Origin: Siphonodentalium dalli | Lineage: Eukaryota > Mollusca > Scaphopoda > Gadilida > Siphonodentaliidae | NCBI GenBank assembly: GCA_032622095.1 | Contig: CP136063.1 | Coordinates: forward strand, 145,221,950-145,285,949 | Direction: 5' to 3' | Length of the DNA: 64,000 nucleotides | Part shown: piece after piece, positions 55,345 through 64,000 of the stretch | Layout: each line of letters opens with the position of its first letter | Numbering within the stretch: position 1 is the stretch's first letter | The notes under the pieces: generated by a model | Seen by the model: only the letters and a program-made list of their open reading frames with translations | Databases searched by the model: none | What the model was told of the DNA's origin: nothing | Program-made: the position numbers and the translations under genes

Positions 55345-56170
55345 TTATGGGTGTATTCTATATATACATGTACCCCACAATTGGTTACAAATTATGAGGC
55401 ATATAAATATAAATAAATATTTTTTATAGCAGTAGGATCTGTCCCTTTGTTCGTCTGTCTGCACATTTATCTCCAAGAAACCTGGACTGATTTAAAGATG
55501 GATTATCTCTTTAAATAACAAATTTTAAATAATTGCGTGGGTATAAAATAATAGATATGAACTGAAGACCCCTATCCGGAAAAGCTTCTATCAATTAATA
55601 TTGATTTTATTTCGAATATTAAATCGGGACCGTTTGTGTTACTATTTTTAGAACAGACCATTCGGATGATACCATATTGCGATATAGAGCACTGGGCTGT
55701 TCCTATGGCTAGGCACCGAAAGTCAAATGTCCCAGATTTATTGTTTGTATTGTTTTGTTCCACAGATATAAGCGATAATGAGTAATAATTGACGTTTATT
55801 TGTGACAAAATTGAACAATAAAAATTTCTGGTCTCTGTTAACAGTAACCACTATTGTTCGTTAGCTGAACAATGACGCCTTTTTGGACCAGAACATATTC
55901 AAAATAAAATTAATATTAATCGATAGAAGCATTTCCGGACAGGAGTCTTCGATTCAAATCTAATATTTTATACCCCGGTAACTATATAATACATGTTTAC
56001 AAAGAGATAATCCACCTTTAACTAAATTTGGTGTGATGACTTGGGTCACCCTGGCGGAGGTTATAACAACATTAATTTTTAAGAATTTTGATTTTAACAA
56101 AACTTTTAATTTCTTGGTTTGTTTTTTTTATCAAACTGTTCAAATTATCGTAATGTGCGCAAAGGGCACA
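55345..56170 (+). repeat. family A unit, type a, split by a MITE
   Basis: Left part ATACATGTACCCCACAATTGG...ATAGCAGTAGGATCTGTCCC...CCTGGACTGA and right part CTAAATTTGGTGTGATGACTTGG...GAGGTTATAACAACATT. They are contiguous in undisturbed units (for example 41500-41580) but here separated by the element at 55496-56017. Confidence 0.8.
55496..56017. mobile_element. 522 bp TTAA-flanked MITE, family P3, intact copy
   Basis: Ends AGATGGATTATCTCTTT / AAAGAGATAATCCACCT with ~125 bp of imperfect terminal inverted repeat (including CC(T/G)(A/G)TCCGGAAA and CTTCTATC blocks). TTAA at 55492-55495 and 56018-56021 is the target duplication, proved by the undisturbed family A sequence GGACTGATTTAACTAAATTTGG. 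TTAA targets are used by piggyBac and Kolobok-like transposases. The AG...CT terminus is not the classical piggyBac CCC, so superfamily is open. Confidence 0.88.
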
Positions 56171-56368
56171 AAAGATCTTTAGTAAAAAATTTGCATGAGG
56201 TTGTAAAAAACATGTTTTTTGCCCCTCGGGCCACCCACCACCCCGGCATACCTTCCTGCAATTTGTTTAATACCCCCCCCCCTGCAGCTACCCTCATATG
56301 AATGGTTTTGCTTTGGTTGTAATCATATTAGCTGTTTTAATTTTTTCAACATGTTCATTATCTTGCAG

Positions 56369-56634
56369 ATGGAAAAGTAAAATATACAAAGAGACCGTGG
56401 ACTGACCATGAAAATGAGGTGTTTCGGTCTTTACTTGGAGAATCCTTAAAGAAAAAGACTGTGCCAAAAAGTCAGCTATTACAACAGGTTGCTAATGCAT
56501 TTAATGGCAGCAGGACCATAGCTCAACTGAGGACAAGATGTCATAATATTAATAACAAGAAACAGAACATCTGGGGTGCTATTCACCAAGCGAGACTATT
56601 TTATAAACCAGGTAGTTTATTTGGTAGCGGCTGA
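56369..56634 (+). pseudogene. Myb/SANT-like exon remnant, plus strand
   Basis: A strong acceptor (TTCATTATCTTGCAG) opens a phase-1 frame reading GKVKYTKRPWTDHENEVFRS...KKKTVPKSQLLQQV...TIAQLRTRCHNINNKK. This follows the Myb-like pattern of a basic (K/R)-x-W-(T/S) start, an acidic helix 1, a KK-x-VP linker, and a final helix with the expected Trp replaced (LRTRCHNI). Stop at 56632-56634; a possible donor GTAGTT at 56612 would end the exon a little earlier. Such domains occur at the C-terminus of transposon-derived proteins in molluscs and fish. With no neighbouring exons recognisable, it is a solitary exon or relic. Confidence 0.5.
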
Positions 56635-56915
56635 ACGCAAAGGTATCTTTGCTTTAGCGCAAACGACACACGCTGTCGATGGTGTGATTGATCCAATCTA
56701 TCAGATTTGTCACTTGTCAATTGACGCCGTCTCACGACTAATTCGTGAACACTCACCGGCCACAATCGGCATGTATATATAGCGGTATAATTTGTTGGTA
56801 TAATTGTGTGGAGACTCATGCTGGCGTTAAAACATCTGCAGAATGAGTTTCAATGATATTAATGAGGTTTTTTAATTAGCACAGTGTGAAAATGAAGAGC
56901 CGAGAAGATAACGTC

Positions 56916-57101
56916 TCAGAAGAATTTTGTTTGTGTTTTGGTTCTGTTTGGATATTTCCTTGCCATTTCCAAAGAAATTTCTTTCCATGTATCATTTTTC
57001 CGGTGCTGGTGAATTGTGCCGGTTTCTTTGTTCTTTAATATTTTGATTCTTCTCTCCACAATGCCCAAAAACGTTTTACGCTCGTCGGCAGTGGGGGGGG
57101 G
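56916..57101 (-). pseudogene. Myb_DNA-bind_5-like fragment, minus strand
   Basis: Minus-strand frame with TADERKTFLGIVERRIKILK, NKETGTIHQHRKNDTWKEIS and LEMARKYPNRTKTQ. It matches the Myb/SANT-like pattern of an initial (F/L)-x-x-hydrophobic-V-E helix, the linker N-K-(K/E)-T, the conserved W-x-x-I helix 2 and the R-T-x-x-Q start of helix 3. It stops two residues after where helix 3 should continue, so the domain is truncated. Upstream the sequence is a poly-C/acceptor-like TTTTCCAG. It probably derives from a Harbinger-associated or nuclear Myb-like gene. It lies tail to tail with the 56369 exon. Confidence 0.5.
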
Positions 57102-57233
57102 GGTCTGGAAAACAATTGCACATATAGGGCCCAAAAAGTTTTTTTCCGACCCCGATGGACCCACCACCCCATTTGTGCAAATTGTTTCCTTCAAATGTAA
57201 GGAACCCACCACTTTTCTCATGTTTTTATCCAA

Positions 57234-57640
57234 ATTTCAAGAGTTTTTTTTAGCCGTTCTTCAATAACTGTGTTAACTGCCTTTCAATCCCATTCCACTG
57301 TCCTTTGTTGGTGCAAACTGTGGTAAAGCACAGGTCAGAAAAACGAAAAATAAACTGTATTTCCAGGTGTTTCCTGGTGTTTCCAGTATCTAACAACAAT
57401 AATAAAGCATTGTGTAGGTACACTGTATGTCACAAATTGCCCTAGACCGCATTATAGCCTTAATGTATCGAGCGTGTTTAGTCTGAAGAGAACACTGGCC
57501 AGTGTAAATAGTGGTAAACAGGTCAGGGGTTCTACAATTATTTGTGCATGATCAAAGAACTCTTTAGTCTTATCCACCGGGGTGGGTGAGGGGGAGAATT
57601 GTTTTGGTTAGGTATACACATATATATATGGTTATTATAC
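57234..57640. other. non-coding, no recognised gene
   Basis: No exon seen. Sequence GTTTCCAGGTGTTTCC/TGTTTCCAG repeated near 57363-57385. Confidence 0.35.
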
Positions 57641-58005
57641 CCCCGATATTAGTCGGCGGGTATATAGTTGACGTCTCGAGCCCTCCATGCGTCCGTCCAT
57701 ACAAACATTTTGCGTTATAACTCAAGAGTAGGTTGTCATATTTTGATGCTCTATGACATGTGACGGACCAGAAATGGGGAACGAATATGCATAATATCAC
57801 GGATTGTGAGCACCAATGCCTACCAGAGTTATCCATGGGCCCTGTTTATGAAATTCAGTCCGTACACAGTTTTTGCAATATAAGTTGAAGTGTCGGTTGT
57901 CGAATTTTGAAGTGGTTTGGTATGGTGATAGACCTGACTGATAGGGGAAGGGTGTATGCAAATATTACTGCATATCACAGGTTTCGCCTGTCGATGCATA
58001 CCAGA
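57640..58005 (+). repeat. pearl-like repeat, two core units
   Basis: Begins TTATACCCCCGATATTAGTCGGCGGGTATATAG (hairpin) with GCGTCCGTCCATACAAAC. Two ~165 bp units follow with TTTTG(C/A)(G/A)(T/A)TATAA, TAGGTTGTC / TCGGTTGTC, TGCATA...TATCAC and ATGC(C/A)TACCAGA. Confidence 0.6.
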
Positions 58006-58019
58006 CACTGCATGAAAAG

Positions 58020-58700
58020 AGGAATTTACAAAAAAATAAATTATGCCTAAATTCCATGTACACAATTTACAACGGCATAAATTTATCCTAAATTTGAAAT
58101 TTAGGCATATGCATAAATTTCACATTTATTCTTCCTCACAAAGTGAATAAATGCGAATAAATTCTCCCTAAATTTGAAATTCCAGATTTCGAACAAAATA
58201 GATCTGGCATGATTCTGGAGTTTAACAAAATTTATGCACTGCATAAATTTTACATGAATGTTGAAATCCAAGGGACAACATTTCAACACTTTCATAGTGT
58301 CATAACTTTGGGATCGTCTTACATATGTTTCAGAAATCTGCGAATTCGAGATATAAACGCTCTTTATGACATAAATTAAGCAAATGGGGATAAATTTCAA
58401 AGTTTATTTGAATAAATTTCAAAATTTATGTGGATAAATTTCAAAATTTATGTGGATAAATTTCAAAATTTATGTGGATAAACTTCCATTTATCTACATT
58501 TAACTGACCATCCAAATTGATCTGACATCAACGTTAGTAAATTTCAACTACATTTATATCATGAAATGTTTTTTTAAATATGGATAAATTTCGATATTTA
58601 TCTTAATAAATTTCGAAATTTATCCTCATTTTTCTAAATTTAGTCATGGCATAAATTTAGAATAAATTGTGTCTAAATTCCATTCACCTAATTTATAATG
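58020..58700. repeat. AT-rich minisatellite of AAATTTCAAAATTTATG words
   Basis: TTTATGTGGATAAATTTCAAAA (~22-25 bp) is tandemly repeated three to four times at 58397-58480. Dozens of related AAATTTGAAATTTAGG/ATAAATTT words extend in both orientations over ~650 bp. The region is locally self-complementary. A 99-codon minus frame across it is low-complexity and not called. Confidence 0.7.
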
Positions 58701-59044
58701 GTTTTAAAATTATCCTAATTTTATAACTCAGATGTGGCAACATGCATGATTATGCACTGTGCAAATTAACATTGAAACATAAGGCGCCAAATTTCAGCAC
58801 ATATGTAGTGTCATTCTTTTTGGAACACTCTTAATTTTGTTTCAAAGTTCCATGTATAGATGGATAAATAAGAACCATTTTTCTGTGCTAAAAATCAGAA
58901 GAATTTTGAGGTGGAAGCCATATGACCACTGCTTACTTTGTACCAAAAGAGAATACCATTAGCTCAAAACCTAGGAACTGTTTGAAGATAAAAGATTTGA
59001 AGATAAAAAAATACATGTTACAAATTTCTTAGCCAGTACTAGTC

Positions 59045-59137
59045 CAAGTCTACCTGTACATAAACCAGCTAGGATATTTGGATGTGGACATGCTCGTTAT
59101 TCAAATATCCTAGCTGGTGTGGGTACAAGCAGACTTG
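59045..59137. repeat. hairpin CAAGTCTACCTGTAC...
   Basis: Arms 59045-59080 and 59102-59137, both containing ACCAGCTAGGATATTTG or its mirror, around a 21 nt loop. Probably a small MITE. Confidence 0.7.
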
Positions 59138-59289
59138 TACCTGTTCGATAACCATGAATTTCACATCATATGAATGTCTACCTCAAGATTACATGATTTA
59201 TTGGGCCTATTTCACCTGTTATCATTACAATATCCAGCGGGTTTAACCATTTAATGACGGGAGATGCGCTGGTGATGCATTACATATCC

Positions 59290-60650
59290 TACGCCGGGTA
59301 GGGTTCTCTATTCCGAAGGTTCATTGTTCCGAAGGTTCGCTATTCCGAAGGTTCATTATTCCGAAGGTTCGCTATTCCGAAGGTTCGCTATTCTGAAGGT
59401 TTTCTGTTCTGGGCGTATTTAACCAGAAATGAATCAGAATTTGCACCCCAACACAAAAACCACACGAGGAATGAAAACTACTATTACGCTAGTATTCACT
59501 TATTGTACATGTATACACCCACGTCTAATTCCCAAATTGTCTCAGACGTCGGTTATTAATAGCAAAAAGACAGTATCAGTTTATCGTTTATTATGGAAAG
59601 TTGAAAACACGATGACTGAAATAAACTACAGGTAAGAGATATAGTTTTTTCCGAACTGGCAATCTGTATTTGAAAGAAACATCAACATTAAAGGCCCACT
59701 TAATTATCGAACCCCCAGATCACATATATAAAATATATGCCAGTATATATACCATTGGAAACAGGAAGCTCTCTAACACTGTATTATCAGCTTATCGGGT
59801 GTAATATACTGTGAACATGTTGTTTTTGTTGAGTTAACGACGTATTTTTGTGCTTAACGTTCATCTGGTTTTGTTGCGCAAAGTGTATTATTTTCATTGG
59901 AGGGGAATAACTCTATATTAAAGATAGTGTTATTCCCCTTCAATTGAAAATACATTAGGTTGAATTCTGTTGCATTCTGGGAGCCATAACGGGGGGAATC
60001 ATTTTATGATTTAAGCTGTTTTCTATTTGTCTATGGGCATCTTCGGATACAGACGTTTCAACTGGTGATGAACTATAGTGTTTCAATCATATTTTATGGC
60101 ACAGATTGTTATAAAAAAATAGTCGGTGACTCGAAAATTAAGTGGGCCTTAAAATTCAATAAAAATTCACAATTGCAGTTAGGTTAATCTCATACCCGTC
60201 TATTCAACGACATTCTGCTACGCAGTATTCATTAAGAGTTATAGCCCCACTGTTTTAATCCGCATTTAGCTGGCGTATTCTTGCCTCTAAGATTATTGAG
60301 ATATAACGTCATACGTGAAGACATTAAATTGTATGGAAACATAGCAATTGTGTGGGCTGCCTGACGTGAATATGTTTTGTGAAATAACGGCATACTTAAT
60401 GTCAAGGAAACCCAGTGGGAAACCCGCGAAAAAAGAGTCACATTTATTGTTTCAATGTTTTAAGTTATTTCCTTCATAAAAAGAGTCTTCGTGATAAAGA
60501 ACCCTCTCAATACTTTAGAATATAGAATTAACCTTTATAATAAAAAAAATCTTCGGAATAGAGAACCTTCGGAATAGTGAACCTTCGGAATAGTGAACCT
60601 TCGGAATAGCGAACCTTCGGAGTAGAGACATCTTCCCCCTACGCCAGTGA
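59290..60650. mobile_element. foldback element with TTCCGAAGGTTC minisatellite ends
   Basis: The left end carries about six tandem ~18 bp units (CTATTCCGAAGGTTCATT) at 59310-59405. The right end carries four to five units in the opposite orientation at 60550-60625. Outside both, ACGCCGGGTAGGG / CCCCCTACGCC also pair. So terminal inverted repeats are themselves minisatellites, a foldback arrangement. The interior has no recognised ORF and is interrupted by the 458 bp MITE at 59692. Confidence 0.7.
59692..60149. mobile_element. 458 bp TAA-flanked MITE nested in the foldback element
   Basis: Ends AGGCCCACTTAATTATCGA / TCGAAAATTAAGTGGGCCT. TAA on both sides (59689-59691, 60150-60152) is a 3 bp duplication as produced by PIF/Harbinger transposases, which prefer TWA. 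Its interior contains the inverted pair GGGGAATAAC / GTTATTCCCC. No ORF. Confidence 0.75.
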
Positions 60651-60654
60651 GTGC

Positions 60655-60920
60655 TCTCATATATGAGGCCCCTGCACCACCTCCCATGGATACGGAATAC
60701 AACTTAACACAGAGGGTGGAATACGGAATACCAGTTAACAGCCATATGGAATACATAAAAATATATGAAAACTTCATTTTTTGGAAGGCCTGCGTACGAA
60801 TACCAGTATTTTTGGAATACCGAATACCTCCTAACAAAGGGGCTGGAATACGGCGTACCTCATAACAGGGCATGGAATACGGCGTACGAAAAAGGGGGTG
60901 GGGGCCTCATATATGCGGTC
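60655..60920. mobile_element. small foldback with GGAATACGG minisatellite interior
   Basis: Ends CTCATATATGAGGCCCC and GGGGGCCTCATATATG. Between them GGAATACGG(A/C)(A/G)TACC words recur at ~60690, 60718, 60847 and 60875. It has the same design as its neighbour (59290-60650) but the reverse: repeats inside rather than at the ends. Confidence 0.6.
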
Positions 60921-60932
60921 TCTCAGGGGTCC

Positions 60933-61010
60933 TCGCATATATAAGAGAATGTACTGACTTACAAGGTCATGGTGAATATTGTTCGGTCAATGCATTCTCT
61001 CATATAAGTT
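60933..61010. repeat. ATATAAGAGAATG hairpin fragment
   Basis: CGCATATATAAGAGAATGTACTGAC pairs with GTCAATGCATTCTCTCATATAAG. It is a diverged copy of the hairpin arms inside the 62.0 kb MITE; a lone arm is also present at 62967-62999. Confidence 0.6.
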
Positions 61011-62006
61011 AGGGTCCTATGGGCGACACATAACATTAAGAGAATACTTTGGAAAGGGTTCTCGCAAAATTTCAGTCATGTAATTAAATTTGTTCACGAA
61101 ATGGGCTATCGAAAGCCACATAAATCATGCCAATTTGATCGGAGGCTGGCCTTCACCTGCTGTGTTCGCTAACCATGTTAATGTATTTCACATAACAGGA
61201 ATGTCCAGCTCAAGATTACATGATTTAGTGAGCCAATTCACTATGAATCATTACAATTGAAAGTCATATAAATCATGCTATCTTGATATGAGACCCACCT
61301 TCATCTACTGTGAAATACATTGAGGAACATGTATTCACTTCCAGTGTGATTTAGTCTTCACCAAGTGGGGTTATAATTAGTTGCAGTGATAAAGTTTATA
61401 CCTTTTCTAGTCCAGCCTTTTGGTTGAGACAAATATGTGTTGCTTTATTTTTAATCCAAATTGGGGTTGTCGGTCATAAACCAAAATGTTATGAAATTGT
61501 ACAAGTCGAAAAAGGGCAATAACATTATTGGACTGAACCGTACTTGAACTGTATATTTGGCTGATAAAGACACATACCAAGTTTGGTAGCTAGATTGGAC
61601 ATGGACACATCATGGGCTAGGAAAAATAGATTAAATTTCAATGTTACCTTTAAATTACATAAATGTACAACTCTGTGGTACAATGGTGTGGAATATATAC
61701 TAAATGTATTGGATTATTGAGAAAATTTATCATTTTGGTTAGCCAGCATCTTGATTAACAATATTGCTGATAATAACAAAAAAGAATTATTAATAAAAGA
61801 TTATTGAATAAATAGACAAGTCGCATCACATGCAGAGCTGACCAGCCTCCAAATAATTAAGAGCCACATCATCTGTGCATGTTATTTGAATGTTTAAGTT
61901 GTTCAAAAGTTCCCTTATTAACTATATGATATCAATTGCAAATCTTAAATGTCAAGCAGTTGGAAATGATGCCTTTTAGCTAACATTAACTAAACATTGT
62001 GGTTAA
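61011..62006. other. non-coding, no recognised gene
   Basis: AT-rich. Words like AAAGCCACATAAATCATGC...TTGATCGGAGGC recur (61110, 61262), suggesting a degenerate tandem pair of ~150 bp. No exon. Confidence 0.4.
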
Positions 62007-62389
62007 CCCTTTACCCAACAGAAGGGCCCTGTGCCAATGCATTCTCTTATATATGCGAGTCGACCATAGGTCGCCTCGCATATATAAGAGAATGCATTGG
62101 CTTAACACATTAAAAATTATAAAATTGTTAAAGAATGTAAGAACAAATGGTAAAAAGTGTTAAAAAAAAGATTTTTTTTAGGCCAATGCATTCTCTTATA
62201 TATGCGAGGCGACCTATGGTCGACTCGCATATATAAGAGAATGCATTGGCACAGGGCATAACTGTAACTATCACAATGTGGTCAAGGAGCCGGTTCCAAT
62301 GATATCCATATTTGTATGGTTCTATTGAGACAGACCGAAGATATTTTAGGCTGTTGAAGCTTTATTTGGCCGTTTTGTTGGGTAAAGGG
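62007..62389. mobile_element. 383 bp piggyBac-like MITE with nested hairpins
   Basis: TTAA (62003-62006 and 62390-62393) flanks terminal inverted repeats CCCTTTACCCAACA / TGTTGGGTAAAGGG. TTAA duplication plus a CCC start is the classic piggyBac signature. Inside are two ~75 bp perfect hairpins (62030-62103 and 62192-62253), each of two GCCAATGCATTCTCTTATAT arms, themselves arranged as mirror images across a ~90 bp AT-rich centre. The hairpin array (62020-62260) is therefore a palindrome of palindromes. The right ~120 bp is unpaired filler. No ORF. Confidence 0.85.
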
Positions 62390-62393
62390 TTAA

Positions 62394-63249
62394 CTACCAT
62401 TAAATATACCATTGCAGCTATGGAATGTATTTATCAATGGATAAGAATGAAATGACTGAAATGACATCCATGTAATGTATCGACTCTGGTTTGAATCCTA
62501 AAATATATCCATACATTGGGAGTAAATTAGACAATGACACAATATTCTGATCCGATTAATGTTTTATTTGTTGCCTCTGGTTGACACATGTGAATGAATC
62601 ATAAAAAATCACAGGAGAAATTGTCATATGTTGAAATTGAAAGTTCAATATCAAAACTAAATTAATTGTACAATTATAATTAGTTGGTTCACAAACATTT
62701 TTTAGACCAACAGTTCACCTCTATGCAACTTCCTTACAAATTATATGAATTTAAAAATTTAAAAATGAAAAGGGCTTAAATAACCTTGGAGCATCAATCA
62801 TATTAACGAGAGGCCGATCACGATCGGCGGGTGTTAACCCATCCATTGGCGATAGTAAATTACTATGATCGGAATCATAAATGAGAGTTTTGATGTTGAA
62901 TTATAGAGTATGCTGTTATGTACTATTATAGACAAATGTACATAACACAAATTATTGGAATTTATGGGTCACTCGCATTTATATAAGAGAATGCATTGGT
63001 ACAGCTAAAGCACCGCAGCCTTGGGTTAAATGTGAAATGTGGCCTGGACATGGAATACTTGGGTTAAGAGAGTCCAATTTCAGTTTACAACAATAATGTA
63101 TCAAATTATACCAAACACAAGAATTGTTTATGTTGAACACTAACCACTATATATGAACACTTTTGAGAAGAAATTCCAAGTCGAAAATGGCAAAAATAAT
63201 CTATTCAGCAACATTCCAATTTTGGTTGTGATCAAATTATCCTTACTCC
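62394..63249. other. non-coding, no recognised gene
   Basis: AT-rich. Contains one isolated hairpin arm (CGCATTTATATAAGAGAATGCATTGG near 62967) from the family inside the preceding MITE. No exon or full-length repeat was recognised. Confidence 0.4.
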
Positions 63250-63730
63250 AGTTATCGATTGGAAACCAATATGTTATTGGGCAGAGGGATAAGACGCCCT
63301 GTTATGTATACAAACTCAAACAAGGGCCGTAACTCTGGTATAAATATAATTTGATGAAACCTGTAGTATGTGACATCACCATACGAATGGAGAATAACAT
63401 CTGATGACACCCGAGGTAGAATAGGTTCGTACAGGCACAAAATTCACAAATTTTCAAATCAAATAAGGGCCATAAATCTGATTTTTTTTTGGACAAAACC
63501 TATAGTTTGTGGGTATCCTTTTCTCCAAGCTATGCTATCACCATGCCAAAGGGCAAAACTCTGATAAATAACACCCAAATTACAAGGTGATATGTTTGGA
63601 TGGACATAATTTCCAAGTCAATTAAGGGCCGTAACTCCAGGTAACTCTGGTAAAAACTTATAGATGACACCTGTAATATGTCGGTATCCTTTCCTGCAAC
63701 CCTTGCTATCACCAAACCAAAAGACAATAA
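63250..63730. repeat. degenerate ~150 bp tandem repeat
   Basis: AAGGGCC(G/A)TAA(C/A)TCTG occurs at 63316, 63461 and 63621, each followed by GATGA(A/C)ACCTGTAGTATGT- or ACCTATAGTTTGT-type sequence and GCTATCACCA(T/A)(G/A)CC. At least three units. Similar in style to pearl cores but without a microsatellite here. Confidence 0.5.
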
Positions 63731-64000
63731 ACCACGATGTTGCCGAGTGAATCATGTTATTGTTCTGCCACTTTATTCACCAATTATTTTTATTTTCGCC
63801 GTGCTTCCTGTTTCACTAAGGGAGATAATGATAAACTGCGCATATCAATGAATGAAAACTATACCTTGTTCATACTCCATTTGTATATGAGTAATTACTG
63901 CAGTATTTCACAATTTAACAGGAATACAAAATGCATTATTTTTCTTGCACTGTAGAGACATTAGGGGCGGATGCCTATGATAAACAAGTAATGTTTGTTG
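63731..64000. other. no recognised feature
   Basis: A 72-codon frame (63737-63955) lacks any recognisable domain. Nothing else seen to the window end. Confidence 0.4.

Overview
This is a window of animal nuclear DNA, AT-rich and gene-poor, built almost entirely from transposable elements and tandem or dispersed repeats. The best guess for the host is a bivalve or other lophotrochozoan. The reasons are the very high density of TACATGTA, TACCGGTA and TACTAGTA palindromes, several arrays with ~150-180 bp core units joined to GTCC/GGAC proto-microsatellites (the architecture described for bivalve 'pearl' elements), a Ngaro-type retroelement, and a Crypton-like tyrosine-recombinase ORF. The host assignment is inference; no marker gene is present.

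Layout. 1-11 kb: small hairpin elements, dispersed repeats, and two possible promoter/first-exon islands (CRE plus ATG at 3.1 kb on +; CRE and E-box at 9.3 kb on -). 11.2-27.6 kb: a pearl-like array, then two ~5 kb foldback elements in the same orientation (11766-16745 and 22640-27622), separated by two nearly identical 451 bp TA-flanked MITEs and a ~160 bp tandem array. The second foldback element interrupts a ~0.6 kb sequence whose uninterrupted copy lies inverted at 32.15-32.72 kb, so the window holds both filled and empty sites. These define a 3 bp target duplication and exact element ends. 28.9-31.1 kb: a minus-strand pearl-like array with its own nested MITE.

34465-40673 holds a complete, young Ngaro (DIRS superfamily) retrotransposon on the minus strand: Gag-like protein, RT/RNase H, tyrosine recombinase and an SGNH-hydrolase ORF, with the diagnostic split direct repeats A1-ORFs-B1-A2-B2. 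Repeat copies differ at only about one or two positions each and all four frames are open, so it could recently have been active. 41.2-46.4 kb is a ~800 bp tandem repeat ('family A', with the TATATACCCCACAGCTGG hairpin) followed by inverted and truncated units. 46748-48430 is an intact 560-codon Crypton-like (DUF3504-type) tyrosine recombinase ORF with a poly(A) signal about 200 nt past its stop.

48.9-64 kb carries a 681 bp inverted-repeat element, possible short exons at 52.5-52.9 kb, another pearl-like array, a 522 bp TTAA-flanked MITE inserted in family A, two opposed Myb/SANT-like exon remnants (56.37-57.10 kb), AT-rich minisatellites, a minisatellite-ended foldback with a nested TAA-flanked MITE, and a 383 bp piggyBac-like MITE (TTAA, CCCTTTACCC termini) whose interior is two mirrored perfect hairpins. 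No rRNA, tRNA, CRISPR or bacterial operon was recognised. Apart from the Ngaro ORFs, the Crypton-like ORF and a few possible exons, the open frames are best read as chance ORFs in repeats.
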